Origin: Pedosphaera sp.
GTDB taxonomy: Bacteria > Verrucomicrobiota > Verrucomicrobiia > Limisphaerales > AAA164-E04
Assembly (NCBI GenBank): GCA_002690655.1
Contig: NZFL01000013.1
Span: 152,068 to 199,591 of the forward strand
Reading direction: 5' to 3'
Length of the DNA stretch: 47,524 nucleotides
In this document: in pieces, positions 36,544-44,971 of the stretch
Numbering within the stretch: the stretch's first letter is position 1
How the letters are laid out: every line of letters starts with the position of its first letter
Made by a program: the position numbers and the translations under genes
Notes under the pieces: generated by a model
What the model saw: the letters and a program-made list of their open reading frames with translations, nothing else
Told to the model about the DNA's origin: nothing
Database searches by the model: none

Positions 36544-36681
36544 TTACTTGGTATTAACGTCCTTTTCCTTAAAGTCTGGATTTTTCGACCAGTATAGTGC
36601 TGCAAATAGCGAAGCCCATATAAAGGAATATTCAAGCAAACATTGAGGCGAAAAGAGGTTATGAGGAATTATCAAAGTCAT
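36544..36681 (-). CDS. Possible small membrane protein (45 aa), antisense to its neighbours
   Basis: This minus-strand ATG-to-TAA frame lies in the 288-base gap between ruvX and the FkbM gene. The product has a hydrophobic stretch (CLLEYSFIWASLFAALYWS, about 15-33) followed by a charged tail KNPDFKEKDVNTK, the layout of a single-pass small membrane protein or the tail of a lost larger gene. There is no Shine-Dalgarno sequence and no homologous family was recognised. The rest of the gap (36405-36543) shows no feature. Confidence 0.22.
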   Translation of the reverse strand: MTLIIPHNLFSPQCLLEYSFIWASLFAALYWSKNPDFKEKDVNTK

Positions 36682-36692
36682 CACTATTCGTT

Positions 36693-37538
36693 ATGAATCA
36701 AAGTAATTACACATTCGATACCGACTCCCGATGGGGACACTGGCGGCCTCGCGGTTTATCAGCTTTGTTGTTAAGGCTTATCTCAATACTTCCTGCGAAT
36801 GAGGTCAACAAGCGTATAGCGTACCTGCTGCGCAAACCGATCAAGCAAGGAAAACAATTATACTACGATCGAATAGTCTGGGGACTTCGTCTGAGACTTG
36901 TTGCACGGGGAAACCTTTCAGAACAACGGATGCTGACGATGGAAAACTTTCACGACCGCAAAGAACGCAAGGCTTTGAGTGAATCGCTTGGTCCGGGGAG
37001 TGTTTTCTTTGACATTGGTGCGAATGCTGGATTTTACACCTTCTGGGCATTATCACTCGGTTACCCCGATCTCAGGGTTGTTGCTGTTGAGCCGAACTCC
37101 ACGATGACAGAACGCATCATGTTTAATCTCGGTCTGAACAAAATTCACAAGGGGGAGGTTGATGTCGTCGAATGCGCACTAACTAGTTCTTCTTGTAAAG
37201 TTACTGTTTCCGAACATTCTCGCAATCTTGGGGAAACGACTACTCATCAAAAAACATCCAAGACTGGGCGTCAGGTTCCGGGAAAGCCCCTTTTAGATTT
37301 AATACATGAAACGAAAGTCTCTCGCATTGACGCCCTTAAAATTGATATTGAGGGTGAGGAAATTCCAGCGCTCTCCAGTTTTTTTAACCACGCTTCTATT
37401 TCTTTGTGGCCCAGGTTAATTATTTGCGAAATTTTTGGGCCTGATGGTCATTTGCTCCAAAAACTGCTGGAGGCAAATGGTTACAAAAGGACCGGGATTT
37501 CCAAAATGAATGCTATTTTCCGTCTAAGTCAAATATAA
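36693..37538 (+). CDS. FkbM-family SAM-dependent methyltransferase
   Basis: This 281-residue protein has the class I methyltransferase glycine motif in VFFDIGANAGFYTFWALS (about 104-121), the acidic post-II motif in VVAVEPNSTMTERI (about 129-142), and DALKIDIEGEEIPALSSF (about 213-230), the FkbM signature. FkbM-like enzymes O-methylate sugars or natural products and are common in glycan loci. The stop codon is followed immediately by the ATG of the YrbL-like gene, so the two are probably translated together. Substrate unknown. Confidence 0.85.
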   Translation: MNQSNYTFDTDSRWGHWRPRGLSALLLRLISILPANEVNKRIAYLLRKPIKQGKQLYYDRIVWGLRLRLVARGNLSEQRMLTMENFHDRKERKALSESLGPGSVFFDIGANAGFYTFWALSLGYPDLRVVAVEPNSTMTERIMFNLGLNKIHKGEVDVVECALTSSSCKVTVSEHSRNLGETTTHQKTSKTGRQVPGKPLLDLIHETKVSRIDALKIDIEGEEIPALSSFFNHASISLWPRLIICEIFGPDGHLLQKLLEANGYKRTGISKMNAIFRLSQI

Positions 37539-38111
37539 ATGATTATACTGAACGATGACCTTCTGATTGGCTCTGGGCGTGAGCGAAGTTGCTATCGTCA
37601 CCCCAAATACCCCGAAAGGTGCATCAAGGTTGTGCAAAGTTTTAGCAGCCGCACAAAAACTCGAATCAAAAGAGAGATTAAGTATATTCAAAAATATAAG
37701 CTTTCACCCCAGCCCCTTGAAGTCATTCCATCTTATTATGGAAGAGTACATACCAACTTAGGGATGGGGTATCAATTTGAATTGATCCTAGACCACGATA
37801 TGCGTATTGCAAAAAAACTTTCTCTCCATTTGCAAGAAGATGGTATGAGTGAGAAAATTCACGAGTATTTGTTGCATACTTACCGTTTGTTCTTGAATGC
37901 AAATGCAGTTGTTAGTGATTTGCATGCTGATAATTTACTATTGCAAAAAAAGTCGAATATTGAAGGACGATTGGTCATGGTAGATGGTTTTGGGAACTCC
38001 GACCTTATCGCTATTTGCGATTACTCAAAATTTTTCTGTAGGAAAAAATTGATCCGTAAATTTACACGAATGTTTGAAAGTCTCGGACTCTCCACTTCAG
38101 GTATTCGGTGA
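37539..38111 (+). CDS. YrbL-family protein-kinase-like protein
   Basis: This 190-residue protein fits the YrbL family (PF10707), a divergent kinase-like fold first named in the PhoP regulatory network. It begins LLIGSGRERSCYRHPKYPER (glycine-rich loop plus the family Cys/His/Pro pattern), then CIKVVQSFSSRTKTRIKREI (candidate ATP-lysine at CIKV) and AVVSDLHADNLLLQKKS (about 125-141), which resembles the HxDxxxxN catalytic loop of kinases. VMVDGFGNSD near 155-164 corresponds to the DFG-like metal motif, with Gly-Phe-Gly. It is adjacent to FkbM with no gap and may phosphorylate a sugar or lipid-linked glycan. The IS remnant starts soon after. Confidence 0.75.
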   Translation: MIILNDDLLIGSGRERSCYRHPKYPERCIKVVQSFSSRTKTRIKREIKYIQKYKLSPQPLEVIPSYYGRVHTNLGMGYQFELILDHDMRIAKKLSLHLQEDGMSEKIHEYLLHTYRLFLNANAVVSDLHADNLLLQKKSNIEGRLVMVDGFGNSDLIAICDYSKFFCRKKLIRKFTRMFESLGLSTSGIR

Positions 38112-38324
38112 ATTCAAGATTATTGATGACGGAGTGCCTTTTAATGAGGAGAGTTCCTTCCGCTTTAGCGTTGTAACTTCTTGTTTGGTCAGTTCGGAGC
38201 TTACTAAAAGTTTGTAGGGATTTAGCATCGAAAAAATCAGCTCACGCGTCTCCTTTTGTAATTGCAAGTTATTTGATTTGAGTAAAATAACTGAGGTGCA
38301 TCGGATATTTGTACCAGTTAGTTT

Positions 38325-38970
38325 TCAATCTAGTTGATTATTTTTTTCGAACTGGACAGGTGATTGATAGCCGCGATAGAGGAATGTTTCCGTTGGGTGT
38401 TTTAATATCATTCGATGTATTCAAACGGTGCGATTTGAGTGTCCTCGTGGGATTCAATCCAAGCATTGTCATAAGGATTGGCCTTACCAGTGACATACTT
38501 TGAAGGACGTTGCAACGTTTGAGCGCAGCTCTGAAAACAACACTTCCATACTGACTTCCTCGATCACTATGAAAAATAGTTTCATTGTCAAGGTCCCGAG
38601 TGCGTGCTGCCTGCCGGAAAGCATCCACGACGAGGCTTTCTCGTAAATGGGTAGTCAGACCTCACCCCACAATCCGCCTTAAGTACAAATCCATGACGAT
38701 TACCAAGTAGGACCACCCTGATGAGGTGGGCATGAAAGTAATGTCTCCAACCCAAATTTGTTCAGTCGTTTCAACTTTCGGAGCAACTTTTACGAGATTG
38801 TCAGCAGGCTCATCAGCAGTCCATCACTGGTTCTTGGGGCAAATGTTCGAGGTTTAATAGCACGTAACCCTCTCTCAGCCATAAGTCGAGCAACTCTTGA
38901 TGGGGAACATACGTTTCCTTCATCCCTCAACTCACGTTAGATTCTTCGATGTCCCTTCCGCGATTCTTGA
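38325..38970 (-). pseudogene. IS3-family transposase (OrfB) remnant, broken over several frames
   Basis: On the minus strand the DDE integrase of an IS3-type element can be followed through successive frames. The first part reads RELRDEGNVCSPSRVARLMA (HTH-side), then after a shift near 38825 WVGDITFMPTSSGWSYLVIV (first Asp at 38743-38745). An in-frame TGA (38662-38664) follows, then FHSDRGSQYGSVVF (second Asp at 38563-38565). After another shift comes TGKANPYDNAWIES (catalytic Glu at 38453-38455). The last part, after stops and a third shift, ends in YRGYQSPVQFEKNNQLD with a stop at 38325. All three catalytic residues survive but no frame is intact, so it is inactive. The OrfA part is missing, so the element is truncated at its 5' side. 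A short inverted-repeat candidate begins TGAGGTGCATCGG near 38292. No target duplication was identified. Confidence 0.85.
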
Positions 38971-39065
38971 CGCAAAACATGCGATGTCTTGTGGTCCGAC
39001 AAAGAGTGTCTTCCCAGTTAAGGGAAGTGAGGATGATTCTTGTGGAGATTCAGACATGAATGAAT

Positions 39066-39572
39066 CTAAAATCGCGAATCAATGCGCTTGGCCAATACTC
39101 CGGCAATCACTGCACCTGCTTCGAATGACCGAGAGCCCACCGCTGTCTGCCTCCACTTTTACACCTTTTCCAGTATGACCCCGGGAAGGATGACAGCTCC
39201 GACACCGATGTCAGGCCCTTCACCAATAAGCACCCGTTTCATCTCGAGGGATTGCTGCATGATTGGCTTTTTGGGATCACTATAGGTATGCGCGCTGGTC
39301 AGAATTTTTACCCCCGGTCCGATTCCTGCGTTGGCTTCAATATGGATACCTCCGGCAGAATGCAAAAAGCACTGTTTCCCAATCCATACATCCTCCTCAA
39401 TGATCATCTTGTTTTTGTAATAACCTTCTAGAATAGTCTGATGCCCTGCATAAACATGATTGCCGATTTCAATATTTTCGGGGTGAAATACCAAGGCTTT
39501 ATTTTCGATGATCACGTCGGGTTCAATCTTTGAAAATTACCAGGGAACTTCACCTGTTCCGTGGGATTTCAT
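39066..39572 (-). pseudogene. Broken hexapeptide-repeat acyltransferase (WcaF/maa-like)
   Basis: The open central part (39159-39515) encodes a left-handed beta-helix acyltransferase with NIEIGNHVYAGHQTILEG, MIIEEDVWIGKQCFLHSAGG and VLIGEGPDIGVGAVILPGVI. The gene is damaged at both ends. Upstream, an in-frame ATG at 39570-39572 (MKSHGTGEVPW) is followed by a TAA before FSKIEPD continues in frame. Downstream, LEKV hits a stop, but shifting frame gives VKVEADSGGLSVIR and a second shift gives AGAVIAGVLAKRIDSRF with a stop at 39066. This means at least one nonsense change and two frameshifts. It would have O- or N-acetylated a sugar. It lies beside the IS3 remnant and the WlbA/WlbB fusion, so it probably belonged to a glycan cluster. 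Confidence 0.75.
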
Positions 39573-39592
39573 GGTAAGTTTTTTAACTTGTT

Positions 39593-41209
39593 TTATGGGG
39601 TGGGGGGGTGACGTTCGATGGTGTTTTCAGTCAATTTATATCGGTCACCTGTATGTGGACATGTGGTTTCACTATTACCAGTAAGGGGAAGATTCAATTG
39701 CTCCCCGTGAGCACTCATCCAGCCTATCTGTTTGGCTGGGACTCCCACCATCAGGGCATAATCGGGGACATCCTTATTGACCACGGCTCCGGCACCTATG
39801 AATGCGTTTTGGCCTATCGTGATTCCGCATACGATGGTGCAATTGGCTCCCAAAGTAGCCCCCTTTTTTACCCATGTTTTTTTGTATTCGGCTTTTCGGT
39901 TTAACGCCGATCGCGGGTTATAGACATTGGTGAATACCATGCTTGGTCCGCAAAAAACCTCATCTTCCAAGGTAATCTCATCATAAACAGAGACATTGTT
40001 TTGAATTTTAACTCGACTGCCTATTTGAACCTTGTTTCCGATGAAGACATTCTGCCCCAGAGAACATTCTTTTCCGATTTCTGCCCCTCCACAAACGTGT
40101 GCAAAATGCCATACGCGGGTCGATTCGCCTATTTTTGCTCCATCATCCACAATAGCGGTTGAATGAATGACTGGTGCTTTTTCCTCGCTGAGGTGAATGC
40201 TTTTACCGTTTATCGAAACAACGTGGCCCTTGGAATCCAAACTTTGTTGAGCCGCCTGTAATACATTCAGGACGCGCATTCCTTCCAGTCCGTCTGTTTG
40301 AGGTAAGCGGCGGTCATTGCAGCATGTTAAAAAATGCTGGCATTCTTCTTTCAGTGGTTCGTTTTGTATCACATTGATGGCAGTCGCCTTTTTTCTGTTT
40401 GGAGTTGGGATATAGCCATGCTCCCACGTCAGGTATTGTTCAAAGAGGATGAGTTTTTCATCCCAAGGTTTGGTGTCGTCAAACACTGCCATGCCGTTCG
40501 ACCCAACAACCGTGAGTTTCTGTTCTTTGAAAGGATTCAACCAACTCACATAGACATGGGCCTGTAAACCGGATTGAAAATTCAAGACTGTCAGGGTGGT
40601 ATCTGCCACATTCGCAGTTAGGTAATGACCACCGTGACAGGCAACAGAATCAGGAGAGGTGTTTCCAGCCAAGCCTAAAATAACCGAGATATCATGAGGT
40701 GCGAAACTCCATAAAGCATTTTCCTCACGCCTGAACTTACCCAAATTCAATCGGTTGGAAGTGATATAATGAAGTTTTCCAATACTTCCGTCTGCGATCA
40801 ATTCCTTCAGTTTTTGGATGCAGGGATGATAATGCAAGAGGTGACCAACCATCAATATGCGGTCTTGATTCTTTGCTAGTTGGACGAGTGATTCCCCTTC
40901 CGCAAGATCAAGGCAGATTGGTTTTTCAACAAAAACATCCTTACCGGCCTTGATCGCAGCTGCTGCCAATCGAAAATGCAATGCCGCTGGAGCTGCGATG
41001 GCAATTTTACGTATATCTGGATTCGAGAGGACGCGGTCATAATCTGTGACCAGTTGAACTCCTTCATACCCTTCCCGGTAGGATTGCAAAATTTCTGGGT
41101 TCGTGTCGCAAAGAGTATGTAAGGAACCGAGATCACGAAAGTTTCTGGCCAGGTTTTTTCCCCAGTAACCTGCACCCACCAAGGCTAAATCTCTGTTTGA
41201 TTCGTCCAT
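39593..41209 (-). CDS. Bifunctional WlbA-like oxidoreductase / WlbB-like N-acetyltransferase fusion
   Basis: This 538-residue protein has two domains. Residues of about 1-340 are a Gfo/Idh/MocA oxidoreductase: [20 protein letters not shown] (NAD-binding), [18 protein letters not shown] and [18 protein letters not shown] (catalytic Lys in EKP), then [20 protein letters not shown]. Residues of about 350-510 are a left-handed beta-helix acetyltransferase: [55 protein letters not shown] and [20 protein letters not shown]. In Pseudomonas and Bordetella, WbpB/WlbA and WbpD/WlbB are separate proteins acting in UDP-2,3-diacetamido-glucuronic acid synthesis; here they are joined. The aminotransferase and epimerase partners are not in the window. 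It is intact although both flanks are decayed. Confidence 0.88.
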   Translation of the reverse strand: MDESNRDLALVGAGYWGKNLARNFRDLGSLHTLCDTNPEILQSYREGYEGVQLVTDYDRVLSNPDIRKIAIAAPAALHFRLAAAAIKAGKDVFVEKPICLDLAEGESLVQLAKNQDRILMVGHLLHYHPCIQKLKELIADGSIGKLHYITSNRLNLGKFRREENALWSFAPHDISVILGLAGNTSPDSVACHGGHYLTANVADTTLTVLNFQSGLQAHVYVSWLNPFKEQKLTVVGSNGMAVFDDTKPWDEKLILFEQYLTWEHGYIPTPNRKKATAINVIQNEPLKEECQHFLTCCNDRRLPQTDGLEGMRVLNVLQAAQQSLDSKGHVVSINGKSIHLSEEKAPVIHSTAIVDDGAKIGESTRVWHFAHVCGGAEIGKECSLGQNVFIGNKVQIGSRVKIQNNVSVYDEITLEDEVFCGPSMVFTNVYNPRSALNRKAEYKKTWVKKGATLGANCTIVCGITIGQNAFIGAGAVVNKDVPDYALMVGVPAKQIGWMSAHGEQLNLPLTGNSETTCPHTGDRYKLTENTIERHPPTP

Positions 41210-41294
41210 ATAATTAGGAACTATGCCTCCTGTTTCCTTGGTGAATCAATGATCAAATCGACCACGCATATGGATCAGATATGCAATCGGACTT

Positions 41295-41400
41295 TCAAAA
41301 TGATCCCTTTAACTGCTCCAGCATGGATAATACTCTCGGATGTTTTGGGGCAATCTTGAGGGCTTTTTGCAGTATTTGTTCCGCCTCACTTAGCATTGGG
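41295..41400 (-). pseudogene. Duplicated 3' fragment of the adjacent TPR gene
   Basis: On the minus strand this segment reads SEAEQILQKALKIAPKHPRV followed by LSMLEQLKGSF and a TGA at 41295-41297. It closely mirrors the last residues of the intact TPR gene ending at 41478 (REAKATLEKALNIAPRHPRI, ISMLKQLQ). The fragment lies directly after that gene, in the same direction, with no start codon. It looks like the remains of a tandem duplication whose first part was lost. The flanks (41210-41294 and 41401-41477) hold no other feature; the promoter of the oxidoreductase/acetyltransferase gene should lie near 41210-41294. Confidence 0.72.
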
Positions 41401-41477
41401 GCTCAAATTGCGAGTAACAATCACAAGTCAAGTCTTCCTAAAAGTAACCAGAATCAAACGCCGATCCTTGCAGAAAC

Positions 41478-42830
41478 TTACTGTAACTGTTTCAGCATTG
41501 AAATGATTCTTGGATGTCTTGGAGCAATGTTCAGCGCCTTTTCCAGTGTAGCTTTAGCTTCCCTTTGTTGGCCTGCACGCAGAAAAACAGTGGCTAATCC
41601 TATATATGAATCAGGCAAAGCTGGCTTTAGTTTGATCGCAGTCGAAAACGCATCTGCTGCCTTTTGAAGGTTGTTATTCGATGCCAGGCTGAGTCCAAGG
41701 TTATAGTGCGCTTCTGGTAAATTTGGAGATTGTTCGATGGCTTTGTTCAATGTGCTGATGGATTCTTTAAATCTTTTTTGCCACATCAATGCCACCCCAA
41801 GTTGAACGCGCGCCTCTACTGAATCGGGCTCATAGCTCAGTGCGCTCACCAAGGCTTGTTCTGCTTCTTTGTACTGGTGCGCAGCAAGTTTTATCTTAGC
41901 AAGATAAATATAGGCCTTTCCTTCATCAGGATAGTTGGTGATGATTTTATCGATGATGGGTAAAGCCGAGGTATATTGCCCTCTGCGCACTAATTTCCCG
42001 GCACTGTCCAACCATGCGGTAAGACCAAATTTGAAGCGGCTTGCCTCACGAAGGTATGGATCCTGCCACTGAACATCACCCTCTATGGCTTCAGCGGCTT
42101 GTTGAGCGGTATCGGCTAATACCGCTTTATCAGCTCGCAAATACAGGGTAGCCAGGGCGCTATTGGCTGTTTTTTTAGTGTTTTCATGATCTTTACATTC
42201 CTCAAAATGTTTTATCGCCTCTTCTGTATTGCCTTTAGCCATCGCCAGACGCCCTAGCCCCAGTTTGGCCATTGGATTATCAGGGTAGGAGTGAAGGATC
42301 TTTTCGTAATGTGGTTTTGCACGATCAAGGAGGCTTTCTTCGCTCAATATATTGGCGAGCCGAAGCCGGGGAGCATATGATTGCTCGTCCAGAATGTCAG
42401 CGGCTTTTTCAACGAGAGGAATGGCCGCTTCAGTGTTTTGCGGTAGAAATGTCAAGGCTCTGTAATAAATCCATTTGCCATTTTCTGGATCAATTTCTTG
42501 GGCTTTTTGGATACATTTCCTTCCAGGTTCGTCCAGTTCGTTCGCCCAGTAAGTGATTCCTAATTCTCCCCAGAACCGGGCATTTGATGGTGTGCCCTTG
42601 ACACGTTGCTCTGCGACCTTGATGGCTTTGATAAGCATTGAATCAACTTCGGATAAATCTGGCGCAGGCAGTGTCGGACTCTGATTGCCAGTTTTGTCTT
42701 TTGTCAGGGTTTTCAGCGAAATCAAAGCCACAAAAAGCAATGTCAGGAAAGCAATGTATGGTAAGGATGAACGCTTCCCCTGGTTGCTTTTATCGGAGTT
42801 TTTAGCCGTTGAGTTTGTTTTTTTTCTCAT
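41478..42830 (-). CDS. Membrane-anchored TPR-repeat protein
   Basis: This 450-residue protein has a Lys/Ser-rich cytoplasmic N-terminus, one TM segment (LPYIAFLTLLFVALISLKTL, about 24-43) and then tetratricopeptide repeats to the end. Clear repeat units include ARFWGELGITYWANELDEPG, PMAKLGLGRLAMAKGNTEEA, GKAYIYLAKIKLAAHQYKEA, VEARVQLGVALMWQKRFKES and LPEAHYNLGLSLASNNNLQK, the Trp/Leu/Gly/Tyr pattern of TPRs. It is likely a periplasm-facing scaffold. It follows the FG-GAP/ASPIC gene by about 60 bases on the same strand, a frequent pair in Planctomycetes and Verrucomicrobiota, so they may work together. The ATG is preceded directly by AAGGA. Confidence 0.88.
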   Translation of the reverse strand: MRKKTNSTAKNSDKSNQGKRSSLPYIAFLTLLFVALISLKTLTKDKTGNQSPTLPAPDLSEVDSMLIKAIKVAEQRVKGTPSNARFWGELGITYWANELDEPGRKCIQKAQEIDPENGKWIYYRALTFLPQNTEAAIPLVEKAADILDEQSYAPRLRLANILSEESLLDRAKPHYEKILHSYPDNPMAKLGLGRLAMAKGNTEEAIKHFEECKDHENTKKTANSALATLYLRADKAVLADTAQQAAEAIEGDVQWQDPYLREASRFKFGLTAWLDSAGKLVRRGQYTSALPIIDKIITNYPDEGKAYIYLAKIKLAAHQYKEAEQALVSALSYEPDSVEARVQLGVALMWQKRFKESISTLNKAIEQSPNLPEAHYNLGLSLASNNNLQKAADAFSTAIKLKPALPDSYIGLATVFLRAGQQREAKATLEKALNIAPRHPRIISMLKQLQ

Positions 42831-42890
42831 TCCTTACTCTGTGTTTCATTTACAAAAAATCATCCCTTCAGGATGTTTTTTTTGATTACA

Positions 42891-44738
42891 TCAATGACTC
42901 AGCCCTGTGCCTTTCTCAATTTTGAGTATGGAGCCTGAATTTCTGCCTGGGAATTGTTCTTTGCTTCCGTTTGCCCAGCGAACTTCGATAGCATCAACCT
43001 TTGTTAAATCATCCAAGCCAAAATGAAGTCTGGGATCATTGGAAGACAAATAACTTCCACCCGGATTCAGCCATTTTTTCCATCGTTTGTTGCCAGCTGT
43101 AACAGTAACTTCCGCACCGATATCAAAGCGATTTCCTTTTTGAGGATCGGTAGCCGAAATAATTATCCAGTTGTTTTTTTCTCTATTACTTCCGTAAAGG
43201 ATTTTTGTTGGCGCATCAATGCTGGAAATGACCATATCCAGCTTGCCATCATTATTCAAATCACCTACTGCGAGCCCGCGGCCGACATTTGGCTCCTCAC
43301 AAAAATCTGGGTTTTGATTTGAGATATCATTGAACTGACCCTCACCTTTGTTTGAGAAAAGTTGGTTTCTTTGCGCGTAATTCATCCAAAATGGATCCAT
43401 TTTGGATTGCCCAGTAACTGGGTTTTCTGAGGAAGCCCTGATGTCCCCATTCACAAAGGCGATATCCAGATCCGTATCGTTGTCGAAATCTGCCATAACG
43501 GCACCGAAGCCAGTTCCCCTCCAAACTGATTGATTCAAACCAAAAGAAGCTGTGCGGTCTGTAAAAAATCCGGATGGTTCCTGATGCCATAAATTGTGTC
43601 TTTCGGTGGCTAGATGAGTCACGAATATGTCCACCATCCCATTGTTATCGATATCGCCAACAGCCACGCCCATATTTGCTTTTGTTTGGCCCATGGCATC
43701 CAGCGCCAGTCCACGTTTCAGGGCTTCCTCCTTATATTTACCATTTTGTTGATTGATAAATAATCTGTTTGGTTTGGCGTCATCGGCAAAAAATATGTCA
43801 GGCCAGTGATCTCCGTCGAAATCCAGACAAACAACTCCCAAGCCCGGTCCCGGATGCATGGCCAATCCCGAATCTATTGAGACGTCCTCAAAGACAGCAT
43901 CCTTGCCTGTGTTGCGATATAATTTTGACGTTGCCGAGGGGAATCCATCAGGGCCACAAAATTCGGGTTTACCATCACTTCCGTGGCATAACTCAGTGGG
44001 AGCATATTCAACATAATTTGCGATAACGATGTCCAGCCATCCATCTCTGTCAAAATCCAGAAAACTCGCTGATGTTGCCCATCCTGGATTGTTAATGTTG
44101 GAAACTTGGGTAACTTCAACGAATCCCTTCCCCTGCTGATTCAAAAAAAGGCGTGTGGATTGATAACCCGTCACAAGAATATCAGGGTAGCCATCATTGG
44201 ATATATCGCCTACTGCAACCCCCATGTTATGCCCATCGATATCAAGTCCTGATTGATTGGATACATTCTCAAAGGTTCCATCATGATTTTGTCTGTACAA
44301 CTGGTTTTTAATTCCCGAGTCTGGCCCAGCATTCTGGAGTAGGTAAATATCAAGCAATCCATCCAGGTTATAATCAATGAGCCCAACACCAGACCCCATG
44401 TCGCGTGGCATGAAATAATCGTGCGGATTTCCAGCCTGATGATGAAATTCTATATTTGTTTTGACTGTGTTATCGATGAATAGGGCTTCTAATATTTGAT
44501 TTGTTTTTACAGGAGGTTCCCCTGACTGATTGCCACATCCAGTCTCGATGAAAAGCATTAAAAAGAGTAATCCAAAAATGCAGTGATTTGCATTTGGTTT
44601 TTTTTTCAATGGATATTTCAAAATGGATTTACAGGGGTTTTCAGGTGTAAGCCGAAAGTGGCTTGGGTAGGGAAGGGGATCAAAAAAGCTTTCAGAATTG
44701 TTTCGTGAACTCTTTGCATGAGATAGACATTTATCCAT
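42891..44738 (-). CDS. FG-GAP/VCBS-repeat protein with C-terminal ASPIC/UnbV domain (CRTAC1-like)
   Basis: This protein of about 615 residues is exported. A basic plus hydrophobic segment KKKPNANHCIFGLLFLMLFI ends in a Cys (ETGCGNQ), so a lipoprotein is likely. That signal lies about 45 residues in if the ATG at 44738 is used, so a TTG at 44621 or 44609 may be the true start. Seven-bladed-type FG-GAP/VCBS repeats follow, each with a calcium-type Asp loop: DYNLDGLLDIYLLQNAG, DISNDGYPDILVTGYQ, DFDRDGWLDIVIANY, DFDGDHWPDIFFADDAKPN, DIDNNGMVDIFVTHL, DFDNDTDLDIAFVNGD and DLNNDGKLDMVISSID. The last 90 residues are the ASPIC/UnbV domain (LNPGGSYLSSNDPRLHFGL, VDAIEVRWANGSKEQFPG). Probably a surface or periplasmic binding protein. 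Confidence 0.88.
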   Translation of the reverse strand: MDKCLSHAKSSRNNSESFFDPLPYPSHFRLTPENPCKSILKYPLKKKPNANHCIFGLLFLMLFIETGCGNQSGEPPVKTNQILEALFIDNTVKTNIEFHHQAGNPHDYFMPRDMGSGVGLIDYNLDGLLDIYLLQNAGPDSGIKNQLYRQNHDGTFENVSNQSGLDIDGHNMGVAVGDISNDGYPDILVTGYQSTRLFLNQQGKGFVEVTQVSNINNPGWATSASFLDFDRDGWLDIVIANYVEYAPTELCHGSDGKPEFCGPDGFPSATSKLYRNTGKDAVFEDVSIDSGLAMHPGPGLGVVCLDFDGDHWPDIFFADDAKPNRLFINQQNGKYKEEALKRGLALDAMGQTKANMGVAVGDIDNNGMVDIFVTHLATERHNLWHQEPSGFFTDRTASFGLNQSVWRGTGFGAVMADFDNDTDLDIAFVNGDIRASSENPVTGQSKMDPFWMNYAQRNQLFSNKGEGQFNDISNQNPDFCEEPNVGRGLAVGDLNNDGKLDMVISSIDAPTKILYGSNREKNNWIIISATDPQKGNRFDIGAEVTVTAGNKRWKKWLNPGGSYLSSNDPRLHFGLDDLTKVDAIEVRWANGSKEQFPGRNSGSILKIEKGTGLSH

Positions 44739-44905
44739 AATTACAATTTGAAAGACGAGATTACGCTGCACTGGATTTGCTTCATCAAGTCAAAGGGAAT
44801 CAAATCAACTTATCCACCCTCATGTCACAAGGCAATTTAAATAATCCACCTCAACTCCAGATACGAGGAATACTGTGATGTAGCCAAAAGGAGGCGATAC
44901 CAAAG

Positions 44906-44937
44906 AAAAAACCGAACTCCCGTGAGGGAGTTCGGTT
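44906..44937 (-). terminator. Intrinsic terminator of the LamG/PA14 gene
   Basis: A perfect 12-base stem (44910-44921 pairing with 44926-44937) encloses a four-base loop. On the minus strand the stem is followed at once by a T run (complement of the A tract ending near 44905-44909). It lies 35 bases downstream of the LamG/PA14 gene stop at 44972, and reads as a Rho-independent terminator for that gene. Confidence 0.9.
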
Positions 44938-44971
44938 GCACATAACCTTATGTTATGAAAGCGTTGAGTTC

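Noticed and set aside
41281-41667. 128-codon plus-strand frame with an internal repeat
   Set aside because: It is the antisense reading of the TPR gene end and its duplicated fragment; the repetition reflects that duplication, not a new protein.
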